From: Tropicimonas sediminicola
GTDB lineage: Bacteria; Pseudomonadota; Alphaproteobacteria; Rhodobacterales; Rhodobacteraceae
Direction of reading: 5' to 3'
Length of the DNA stretch: 64,000 nucleotides
Assembly (NCBI RefSeq): GCF_900188335.1
Contig: NZ_FZOY01000003.1
Coordinates: 1-64,000, forward strand
Under the pieces are notes generated by a model. It searched no databases. It saw only the letters and a program-made list of their open reading frames with translations, and was not told where the DNA came from. Numbering within the stretch: the first letter of the stretch is position 1; each line of letters begins with the position of its first letter. The position numbers and the translations under genes were made by a program. Of the stretch, positions 53,580 to 60,166 are shown piece after piece.

Positions 53580-53650
53580 GGCGGCGCACCAGGGAGGAGG
53601 AGGGTGCTGCCGCCGAAACCGAACCCAGGGAGGAGGAGAGGGCTGGCTTC
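53580..53650 (-). ncRNA. Cuckoo sRNA, array unit 2 (divergent)
   Basis: Hairpin GAAGCC-CCC/GGG-GGTTTC around TCTCCTCCTCCCT (53615-53650), with an internal loop, and GGCGGC-GCACC around TCCTCCTCCCT (53580-53614). Stems differ from units 3-6 but pair through compensating changes while the loops stay fixed. Confidence 0.82.
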
Positions 53651-53680
53651 GTATGTCTGCCCTTTCGGGCGGTGTTCTGT

Positions 53681-53747
53681 GGCGGTGACACCAGGGAGGA
53701 GGAGAGGTGTCACCGCCGATCAGATAACCCAGGGAGGAGGACGGGTT
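53681..53747 (-). ncRNA. Cuckoo sRNA, array unit 1 (divergent)
   Basis: Hairpin AACCCGTCCTCCTCCCTGGG-type at 53726-53747 and a 12-bp stem GGCGGTGACACC/GGTGTCACCGCC around CTCCTCCTCCCT (53681-53717). It lies 20 bp after the stop of DUF1127 copy 4, so it is transcribed from that gene's promoter. Confidence 0.86.
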
Positions 53748-53767
53748 TCTGAACTCTGTATCTCTTG

Positions 53768-53977
53768 TCAGGCCGCCTGCGCGGCCTCCTTCGCAACCGA
53801 CCGGATCATCGCACGGCTCAGGCCGAGGTCCCGCAGGTCCCTGTCGGACAAAGCCGAGAGGCTGCGAACCGTCTGGTGGTAGACACGAGCTTGCGCGATG
53901 CGGGCGCGGACGCTGTCGATCAGCGAAAGAGCGCGGTTCTGGCCCAGGCCGAAGTCTGCGTTGTGCGTCGTCGTCAT
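53768..53977 (-). CDS. DUF1127 small protein (4 of 4), head of the sRNA array
   Basis: A 69-residue protein: TTTHNADFGLGQNRALSL, helix RARIAQARVYHQTVRSLSAL, core SDRDLRDLGLSRAMIRSVAKEA. By position it is the counterpart of R. sphaeroides CcaF1 (RSP_6037), which precedes CcsR1-4. The ATG at 53977 follows AGGAAAC; a longer frame upstream is leader sequence. Its leader and promoter hold GCGCTAAC (54092-54099), a likely -10 TATCTT with -35 TTGCGC at 16-bp spacing, and the 15-bp palindrome. Confidence 0.92.
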   Translation of the reverse strand: MTTTHNADFGLGQNRALSLIDSVRARIAQARVYHQTVRSLSALSDRDLRDLGLSRAMIRSVAKEAAQAA

Positions 53978-54157
53978 CACGCGTTTCCTACTCGAGTCGC
54001 CGGGCGTGGCCCGATCCGTATGCCGCCGGGATAAGACCCGATCTTGCTGTTTCGTTTCCTGTGAGCGCTGCTTCCGTCCGTCGAAGCTTGTGTTAGCGCC
54101 CTCGTTGAAACCAAAGATAGCTACCAATCGTGGTTGCGCAATCAGTCGAAACCTCAA

Positions 54158-54172
54158 TGCTGCTATGCAGCA
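54158..54172. promoter_or_regulatory. 15-bp palindrome upstream of DUF1127 copy 4
   Basis: TGCTGC-TAT-GCAGCA, the same word as at 52607-52621 and at the same distance (59 bp) from the GCGCTAAC leader word. It lies just upstream of the predicted -35 box and probably binds a regulator. Confidence 0.6.
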
Positions 54173-54300
54173 ATTGCATGTGTCCTGCTGACCTATTTTC
54201 GGGCGATTTGCACATTACGTGAGCGTAAATGTAAGGCGGGTTGCGTCCGGCGCGTGGGGGTATACCTAGAATCCGGAAATTACGGCTGATGGAGTGGGCG

Positions 54301-55383
54301 ATGGCGGTTTCGCGTGAAGATGTTGTCAAGGCATTGGGGGCCGTTTCCTTGCCCGATGGTGGCAATCTGGTCTCAAACGATCTGGTGCGGGCGCTGACGC
54401 TCGATTCGAGCGGGCGGGTTTCCTTCGTGCTGGAGGCGCCGACTCCCGAGGCGGCGCGGGTGATGGAGCCGGTGCGCCAGGCTGCCGAGGCCGCGGTGGC
54501 GCGTCTCGACGGCGTGCAGGGCGTTTCCGTTGTCCTTACCGCGCACGGCCCCGCTGGGGCGCCGGCTTCCGCGCCGCCCAGCCTCAAGATGGGACGCCAT
54601 CCCACCCCGCAATCCTCCGGTCCGGCCAGCGTTTCCGGTATCGGCCGCATCCTGGCGGTCGGCTCGGGCAAGGGCGGGGTCGGCAAGTCCACGGTTTCGG
54701 CGAACCTCGCGGTCGCGCTGGCGCGTCAGGGGCGCAAGGTGGGGCTGCTCGACGCCGACATCTATGGTCCGTCGCAACCGCGCATGATGGGCACCACCGC
54801 CAGGCCGGGCTCGCCGGACGGCAAGAAGATCGAGCCGCTGCGCGCGCACGGGGTGACGCTCATGTCCATGGGGTCGCTGCTCAAGGAGGCCGAGGCGGTA
54901 ATCTGGCGGGGGCCGATGCTGATGGGCGCGCTGCAGCAGATGCTGGGCGACGTGAACTGGGGCACGCTCGACGTCCTGATCATCGACCTGCCGCCGGGCA
55001 CGGGCGATGTGCAGCTCACCCTGGGCCAGCGCTACAAGCTGACCGGCGCGATCGTGGTCTCCACGCCGCAGGACGTGGCGCTGATCGACGCCCGCCGTGC
55101 GATCAACATGTTCGGCAAGCTCAACGTCCCGGTGCTCGGGCTGATCGAGAACATGTCTACTTATATATGCCCCAGCTGCGGCCACGAGGCGCATCTGTTC
55201 GGCCATGGCGGCGTGATGGCCGAGGCCGAGGCGCTCGGTGTCCCGTTCCTCGGGGCGCTGCCGCTGGAGCTGGAGACGCGGCTCGCGGGCGATGCCGGTG
55301 CGCCGGTGGCCCTGGGCGACGGAGCGGCTGCGGCGGCCTATGCCGATCTGGCGCGGCGCTTGATCGGCGGTGGGATGGCCTGA
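54301..55383 (+). CDS. mrp: Mrp/ApbC-type iron-sulfur carrier ATPase
   Basis: A 360-residue P-loop NTPase that carries and transfers [4Fe-4S] clusters. The N-terminal MIP18-like domain (~1-85), then the deviant Walker A GSGKGGVGKST, switch phrase DADIYGPSQPRMM, IDLPPGTGDVQLT and the cluster cysteines in YICPSCGHE. The ATG at 54301 has GGAG 8 bp upstream; an ATG at 54289 is an alternative. It is divergent from the DUF1127 block. Confidence 0.94.
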   Translation: MAVSREDVVKALGAVSLPDGGNLVSNDLVRALTLDSSGRVSFVLEAPTPEAARVMEPVRQAAEAAVARLDGVQGVSVVLTAHGPAGAPASAPPSLKMGRHPTPQSSGPASVSGIGRILAVGSGKGGVGKSTVSANLAVALARQGRKVGLLDADIYGPSQPRMMGTTARPGSPDGKKIEPLRAHGVTLMSMGSLLKEAEAVIWRGPMLMGALQQMLGDVNWGTLDVLIIDLPPGTGDVQLTLGQRYKLTGAIVVSTPQDVALIDARRAINMFGKLNVPVLGLIENMSTYICPSCGHEAHLFGHGGVMAEAEALGVPFLGALPLELETRLAGDAGAPVALGDGAAAAAYADLARRLIGGGMA

Positions 55384-55615
55384 CACTCGGCCCGAGGTTC
55401 GGCATTGCGACGGGAGGGGCTGGCCCCTCCCGTTGTCGTTTCGGGCGCCGCGATCGGGGTGGTGCATGGGATCAGGTGGGAAATGCTCCCCCCAATGGGA
55501 ATTCATGACACCGAGCCTTCACCCCGTGGTCCGTCAAAGAATCGCGATTCCGGCAGGGCCCACGATTCGTCTGCGATTCCATGGGGATTCGAGTGGGAAT
55601 TCATGGGATCGACCT

Positions 55616-55677
55616 GTCGGGAGGCTGTGTTTCGGCCTCTCCGTGGGGCGGAGTGGTGCCTCCCGACCAAATTTTTT
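55616..55677 (+). terminator. Long intrinsic terminator in the mrp-mraZ gap
   Basis: GTCGGGAGGC pairs perfectly with GCCTCCCGAC. The ~32-base interior holds a second small stem CTCCG/CGGAG. CAAA and TTTTTT follow. It ends the mrp transcript or a separate leader RNA. Confidence 0.75.
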
Positions 55678-55782
55678 GCGCGGATTGGTGTGGCATATCT
55701 TGTGCCTAAAGTCTCGGGAGTCGCTATAGCTTCCAATTCTTAACCTCTCCCAAGGGGGCGCTGTGGCATCTGAGGCACGGAG

Positions 55783-55797
55783 TGGGAAGGGGTGGGG
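55783..55797 (+). promoter_or_regulatory. MraZ-type binding repeats
   Basis: TGGGA-AGGGG-TGGGG fits the TGGGN-N5-TGGGN pattern of MraZ operators. It lies about 300 bp upstream of mraZ, next to the candidate promoter TTGATT (55808) with TAAAGA (55833). Autoregulation by MraZ is known in E. coli. Confidence 0.55.
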
Positions 55798-55845
55798 CAA
55801 AGTGTTATTGATTTCTAAGAGGTGCCACGGCATAAAGAATTCACA

Positions 55846-56051
55846 CGATGAGGACGGGCACAGAAAAGGGGCGACAGACCCCGAAACTTCCCAAAGTCAG
55901 GTTTCATACAGGCACCCGCTTTTCATCGAACAAAGAGATCCGACGCGTGAGCGAGCAGACATCCCCCCAGGTGGCACGCGCGATCGGACGCACCCAGTGA
56001 TGGGACGAGGGCGGCGGATCAGACAGTGGCAGCAGTCTGATCCGCCGTTTT
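55846..56051 (+). ncRNA. upsM: Candidate UpsM-type leader RNA upstream of mraZ
   Basis: In R. sphaeroides the abundant 206-nt sRNA UpsM arises from the mraZ 5' leader by termination before the dcw genes. Here a strong terminator ends at 56051, 48 bp before mraZ, and a weak promoter (TTGATT, 19 bp, TAAAGA) would start RNA near 55845, giving a similar length. The 5' end is inferred from the promoter guess, and I cannot compare the sequence itself. Confidence 0.45.
56012..56051 (+). terminator. Intrinsic terminator/attenuator just before mraZ
   Basis: A perfect 13-bp stem CGGCGGATCAGAC/GTCTGATCCGCCG with a 10-base loop, followed by TTTT. It lies inside the likely leader of the dcw operon, so partial read-through must feed mraZ and the genes behind it. 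Confidence 0.85.
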
Positions 56052-56099
56052 CATTCCGGAGGGCCGGGAACGAGGCAGAGGCAGCAAGGAGCGCAGTCC

Positions 56100-56603
56100 T
56101 TGGCGCGAGTGTTCAGAGGTCAAGGCCGCCACAAGGTGGATGGAAAGGGCAGGGTGTCTGTCCCTGCGACCTTCCGCCGTGTGCTTGAAGCCTCCGATCC
56201 CGACTGGACCGAGGGCCTGCAGCCCAACCTGGTGATCCACTACGGCACCGCCAAACGCTTCAAGTATCTCGAATGCTATACGATGGAGGCGATCGCAGAG
56301 GTCGACGCCAAGATCGGTGCGCTCCAGCGCGGCTCGAAGCAGCGCCGCACGATGGAAGCCTATTTCAGCGCCCAGACCCATCCGGTCGTCGTCGACGACA
56401 ACGGCCGCATGCTGATCCCCACCTGGATTCGCGAGATGATCGGCCTGGACGGGGAGGCGCTCTTCGTCGCTGCCCATGACACCTTCCACATCTGGAACCC
56501 CGAGACCTACGAAGGCGAGATCGCGCCGCAGACCGAAGCGCTGCTCGACGATCTGCCCGACGACGTGGACCCGCTGGTTCTTCTGGAGGAGGGAGGCTTC
56601 TAG
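56100..56603 (+). CDS. mraZ: Division/cell-wall cluster transcriptional regulator MraZ
   Basis: A 167-residue protein with two AbrB-like half-domains (FRGQGRHKVDGKGRVSVPATF and HPVVVDDNGRMLIPTW). MraZ binds TGGG-type repeats at its own promoter and represses the dcw operon in E. coli. The start is TTG at 56100 with AAGGAG 8 bp upstream. It is followed by rsmH after 3 bp. The C-terminal acidic tail is slightly longer than in E. coli. Confidence 0.93.
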   Translation: MARVFRGQGRHKVDGKGRVSVPATFRRVLEASDPDWTEGLQPNLVIHYGTAKRFKYLECYTMEAIAEVDAKIGALQRGSKQRRTMEAYFSAQTHPVVVDDNGRMLIPTWIREMIGLDGEALFVAAHDTFHIWNPETYEGEIAPQTEALLDDLPDDVDPLVLLEEGGF

Positions 56604-56606
56604 GCG

Positions 56607-57611
56607 ATGGCTGCTGCTGCCCGTACCCCCGAGAACGACAAGGCCCCTCACATTCCCGTGCTGATCGACCCGCTGATCGAGGCCGTTGCGCCGGTCGGCG
56701 GGCTCTGGCTTGACGGCACCTTCGGCGCCGGCGGCTATACCCGGCGTCTGCTGGAGGCCGGGGCGGAATGCGTGATCGGCGTCGACCGCGATCCGACGGC
56801 GCTGGCCATGGCCGCTCCGATGCAGGAGGAATTCGGCGATCGCCTGCAGCTGGTCGAGGGGCAGTTCTCCGAGCTCGATCTCCATGCCGGCGCGCCGCTT
56901 GACGGCGTGGTGCTCGATCTCGGCGTCTCCTCGATGCAGCTCGACCAGGCCGAGCGCGGCTTTTCCTTCCAGAAGGCCGGGCCGCTCGACATGCGGATGA
57001 GCGGGCAGGGGCCTTCTGCCGCCGATCTCGTCAACACGCTGCCCGAGGCGGAGCTGGCCGACATTCTCTATCATTACGGCGAGGAGCGCGCTGCGCGCCG
57101 GATCGCCCGCGCCATCGTCGCCGTCCGCCCCTTCGACAACACGCTGCAACTGGCCGAAGCGGTCTCCGCCTGCCTGCCGCGTCCGCGTCCGGGGCAGATC
57201 CACCCCGCCACCCGCAGCTTCCAGGCCATCCGCATCGCCGTGAACGACGAGTTCGGCGAGCTGATCGCGGGGCTTCAGGCCGCCGAGCGGGCGCTGAAGC
57301 CGGGCGGCAAGCTGGCGGTGGTCACCTTCCATTCGCTGGAGGACCGCGTGGTCAAGCGCTTCCTCCAGGCGCGCTCCGGCAGCACGGCGCGGGCGAACCG
57401 CTATGCCCCGGAGGCCGCGGAAGAGGCGGCGCAGTTCCGGCTGCTGTCGCGCCGCGCCATCGGTCCGTCGGATGAGGAAATAGCCCTCAACCCCCGCGCC
57501 CGCTCCGCCAAGCTGCGCGTCGCAGAGCGGACTGACGCCCCGATCACCCCTATCGACCGCACCGCCCTCGGCCTCCCCGGCCCGAAGGACTGGTGGAAGG
57601 AGGCGACATGA
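56607..57611 (+). CDS. rsmH: 16S rRNA (cytosine1402-N4)-methyltransferase
   Basis: A 334-residue SAM-dependent enzyme (MraW). [13 protein letters not shown] at the start, motif [39 protein letters not shown] and [12 protein letters not shown] are family signatures; a helical insert lies at ~100-200. It sits in its normal place after mraZ. Its stop overlaps the ATG of the next small gene. Confidence 0.96.
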   Translation: MAAAARTPENDKAPHIPVLIDPLIEAVAPVGGLWLDGTFGAGGYTRRLLEAGAECVIGVDRDPTALAMAAPMQEEFGDRLQLVEGQFSELDLHAGAPLDGVVLDLGVSSMQLDQAERGFSFQKAGPLDMRMSGQGPSAADLVNTLPEAELADILYHYGEERAARRIARAIVAVRPFDNTLQLAEAVSACLPRPRPGQIHPATRSFQAIRIAVNDEFGELIAGLQAAERALKPGGKLAVVTFHSLEDRVVKRFLQARSGSTARANRYAPEAAEEAAQFRLLSRRAIGPSDEEIALNPRARSAKLRVAERTDAPITPIDRTALGLPGPKDWWKEAT

Positions 57612-57904
57612 ACAAGCCGATCTACCTGACATCCGTGCTCGCCGTGACCGGCGTGGCCGTCTGGGCGTTCCAGGAGCAGGACACGCCGCGCAACGAGGCC
57701 GCCCCGGCCATCGGCGCGCTGCGCGAGACGCTGCAGGCCCAGGTCCGCCTGCTGTCGCGCCACCCGAACCGCACCGCCGGTGAGGGCGAGGCCGAGCAAT
57801 CGCCGGCACGCACCGCCGGCCTTTCCGATATCGACGGGGCCCGCGCCCCGAACACCCCAACCGCTCGAACCGCCCCCGGGCTGCCCGCCCCGCAGGGCCG
57901 GTGA
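57608..57904 (+). CDS. FtsL-like partial duplicate, 98 aa
   Basis: This small gene sits between rsmH and ftsL. Its first ~20 residues ([22 protein letters not shown]) align with those of FtsL (KTLFYLTSALVVMGLAFWAYQE), and IGALRETLQ matches IGTLRETLA of the FtsL coiled coil. The ribosome binding regions are alike too (AAGGAGGCGAC, AAAGGAGACGCC). After that point it diverges into a Pro/Ala/Thr-rich tail without the coiled coil. It looks like a tandem duplication of ftsL that lost the C-terminal half. The ATG overlaps the rsmH stop, so it is translated with the operon if at all. I know no described role. Confidence 0.7.
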   Translation: MNKPIYLTSVLAVTGVAVWAFQEQDTPRNEAAPAIGALRETLQAQVRLLSRHPNRTAGEGEAEQSPARTAGLSDIDGARAPNTPTARTAPGLPAPQGR

Positions 57905-57915
57905 AAGGAGACGCC

Positions 57916-58272
57916 GTGAAGACGCTTTTCTACCTGACGTCGGCCCTTGTCGTGATGGGGCTCGCCTTCTGGGCCTACCAGGAAAACTACCGCACCCAGG
58001 CGGCGCTGAAGGAATCCGCTGCGCTCAAGCGCGAGATCGGCACCCTGCGCGAGACGCTGGCCGTGCTCGAGGCCGAATGGGCCTATCTCAACCGTCCCGG
58101 CCGGCTGGCCGAACTCGCCGAGATCAACTTCGACAGCCTCGGCCTGCTGCCGCTGCGCCCCGAGCAGTTCGGCTCGGTCGAGCAGGTGGCCTTTCCGCCG
58201 CCGCCGATGCTGCCCGTCACCATGCCGATCGAAGTCGCAGGTCACCTGAAGGTCGGAGGACAATTCCCTTGA
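57916..58272 (+). CDS. ftsL: Cell division protein FtsL
   Basis: A 118-residue bitopic divisome protein. TM helix FYLTSALVVMGLAFWAY, then a periplasmic coiled coil (LKREIGTLRETLAVLEAEWAYLNRPGRL) and FDSLGLLPLRPEQ, the typical FtsL end. It bridges FtsB/FtsQ and FtsI/FtsW. The start is GTG at 57916 behind AAAGGAG. The gene overlaps ftsI by 4 bp. Confidence 0.9.
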   Translation: MKTLFYLTSALVVMGLAFWAYQENYRTQAALKESAALKREIGTLRETLAVLEAEWAYLNRPGRLAELAEINFDSLGLLPLRPEQFGSVEQVAFPPPPMLPVTMPIEVAGHLKVGGQFP

Positions 58273-60053
58273 TCCGCACGCCGCTGCGCCCGCTCGCGCG
58301 CATCCTCTCCGCACGCGAGAAGGGCGAGAATCCCGACGCCATCGAACGCGAGAACCTGCGCCTGCGCCACGAGGCGATGCGCGACCGGATGCGCCACCGC
58401 GCCGAGGGCCGGCTCTTCGTGCTCGCGCTCTGCTTCGTCTGCGCCTACTCGGTGATCGGCGTTCGCATGGGGCTGCTGGCCGCCGGCGAGCCCTCCGAGG
58501 TGCAGGTCGCCTCCACCGGCTCCGAGATCGTGGCGCAGCGCGCCAACATCGTCGACCGCAACGGCCGAATCCTTGCGACCAACCTGTCGACCCACTCGCT
58601 CTATGCCCAGACCCGCGATCTCGTGGACCCGGAGCGCGCCGCGCACGAACTGTCGCTGATCTTTCCCGACCTCGACGAGGCGGAGCTGCTGAAGGACTTC
58701 ACCGGGTCTCGCAAGTTCCTGTGGATCAAGAAGAAACTCAGCCCGGAGCAGATGCAGCTGGTGCACGACATCGGCGAGCCCGGCCTGCTCTTCGGCCCGC
58801 GCGAGATGCGGCTCTACCCGAACGGCCAGCTCGCCGCCCACATCCTCGGCGGCGCCAGCTTCGGCCGCGAGGGGGTGCATTCGGCCGAGGTGATCGGCAC
58901 CGCCGGCGTCGAGAAGCAGTTCGACGCCTGGCTGCGCGACCCGGCCAACAAGGGCGCGCCGCTGCAGCTGTCCATCGACCTGACCGTGCAGGCGACCTCC
59001 CGCGAGATCCTCGAAGCCGGCATGAAGCTGATGAACGCAAAGGGCGCCAGCTCGGTTCTGATGGACGTGCACACCGGCGAGATCTTGTCGATGATCTCGC
59101 TGCCCGATTTCGACCCCAACGACCGCCCGACGCCGCTGGTCAAGGGCGATCCCGGCGACAGCCCGCTGTTCAACCGCGCCGTGCAGGGCGTCTATGAACT
59201 GGGGTCGGTGTTCAAGATCTTCACGGCCGCGCAGGCGATGGAGCTCGGCCTGGTCAACCCCGAGACCATCATCGACGCCAACGCGCCGATGCGGTGGGGC
59301 AAGTTCAACATCAAGGAATTCCGCAACAAGAACTACGGCAAGCTCTCGGTCACCGACGTGATCGTGAACTCCTCCAACGTCGGCACCGCCAAGATGGCGC
59401 TGGCGATCGGGGCGGAGCGCCAGCAGGCCTTTCTCGACAAGCTCGGCTTCCTCAAGGCGACCGACCTCGAGATGGTCGAGGCGCCCACCGGCAAGCCGCT
59501 GCTGCCGCCGCGCTGGACCGAGATCAGCACCATCACCGTCTCCTACGGCCACGGCATCTCCTCGAGCCCGGTGCACCTGGCGGCGGGATACGCCTCGCTG
59601 CTGAACGGCGGCACGAAGGTCACGCCGACGCTGTTGCGGCGCCCCAACCCCCAGCCCGGCGAACGGGTGGTGAGCGAACGCGTCTCCGAGGAGGCGCGCA
59701 AGATGCTCCGCGCCGTCGTCAGCCGCGGCACCGCCAGCTTCGGCGATGTGCCGGGCTACGCGGTGGGCGGCAAGACCGGCACCGCCGACAAGCCCAAGCC
59801 CAACGGCGGCTATTACAGCGACAAGGTGATCGCCACCTTCGCCACGGTCTTTCCCGCCCATGATCCGAAATACGTGCTGATCGTGACGCTCGACGAGCCG
59901 GTCGAGACCTCCGGGTCGACGCCGCGCCGGACCGCCGGCTGGACCTCGGTCCCCGTCGCCGCCGAGATCATCGAGCGGACCGCGCCGCTTCTGGGCCTGC
60001 GTCCCGCGCCGGAACCCGAGGCCGAGGTGGCGGTCGTCCGCACGTCGAATTGA
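58269..60053 (+). CDS. ftsI: Septal peptidoglycan transpeptidase FtsI (PBP3)
   Basis: A 594-residue class B PBP. A basic N-terminus and TM helix (LFVLALCFVCAYSVIGV), the pedestal domain with RANIVDRNGRILATNL, and a transpeptidase with SxxK in YELGSVFKIF, SxN in VNSSNVGTA and KTG in GGKTGTAD. It cross-links septal wall with FtsW. The start is TTG at 58269 overlapping the ftsL stop, with GGAGGA upstream. Longer frames reading through ftsL are rejected. Confidence 0.94.
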   Translation: MIRTPLRPLARILSAREKGENPDAIERENLRLRHEAMRDRMRHRAEGRLFVLALCFVCAYSVIGVRMGLLAAGEPSEVQVASTGSEIVAQRANIVDRNGRILATNLSTHSLYAQTRDLVDPERAAHELSLIFPDLDEAELLKDFTGSRKFLWIKKKLSPEQMQLVHDIGEPGLLFGPREMRLYPNGQLAAHILGGASFGREGVHSAEVIGTAGVEKQFDAWLRDPANKGAPLQLSIDLTVQATSREILEAGMKLMNAKGASSVLMDVHTGEILSMISLPDFDPNDRPTPLVKGDPGDSPLFNRAVQGVYELGSVFKIFTAAQAMELGLVNPETIIDANAPMRWGKFNIKEFRNKNYGKLSVTDVIVNSSNVGTAKMALAIGAERQQAFLDKLGFLKATDLEMVEAPTGKPLLPPRWTEISTITVSYGHGISSSPVHLAAGYASLLNGGTKVTPTLLRRPNPQPGERVVSERVSEEARKMLRAVVSRGTASFGDVPGYAVGGKTGTADKPKPNGGYYSDKVIATFATVFPAHDPKYVLIVTLDEPVETSGSTPRRTAGWTSVPVAAEIIERTAPLLGLRPAPEPEAEVAVVRTSN

Positions 60054-60166
60054 GCTGTGGACCCCGCGGCCAAAAGGATCGAAAAGGGGCCCCATCGGAT
60101 GCAGGAGCGGTCCGGGGCGCGCCGCCGCGGCAGCGCCCGGACCCTTGTGATATGGGGTGGGACGGC

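Larger units (their letters stand above)
53121..53747 (-). repeat. Tandem array of six cuckoo sRNA units
   Basis: Units 3-6 repeat every 112-113 bp almost unchanged over four copies, while units 1 and 2 share only the twin-hairpin plan. The array is transcribed towards lower coordinates from DUF1127 copy 4 and ends at a T-run (53121-53131). It has no spacers like a CRISPR and no protein-like open frame. Confidence 0.92.
55384..56099 (+). other. 716-bp structured leader region between mrp and mraZ
   Basis: There is no convincing gene. From left to right it holds a hairpin after mrp (ACGGGAGGGGC/GCCCCTCCCGT, 55410-55432), a 12-bp repeat TGGGAATTCATG twice about 99 bp apart (near 55495 and 55594), a long terminator hairpin (55616-55677), MraZ-type TGGGN repeats (55783-55797) and a second terminator (56012-56051). 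An open frame across 55763-56188 overlaps mraZ in another phase and is rejected. Confidence 0.7.

Noticed and set aside
53224-53688. Open frames inside the repeat array as protein genes
   Set aside because: They merely translate the sRNA repeats on both strands, lack ribosome sites, and shift with every unit.
53121-53747. CRISPR array
   Set aside because: The repeats are ~112 bp with no unique spacers and form twin hairpins ending in a terminator; there are no cas genes.
55763-56188. A 141-codon frame before mraZ
   Set aside because: It crosses the terminator stem and overlaps mraZ in another phase; composition is not protein-like.
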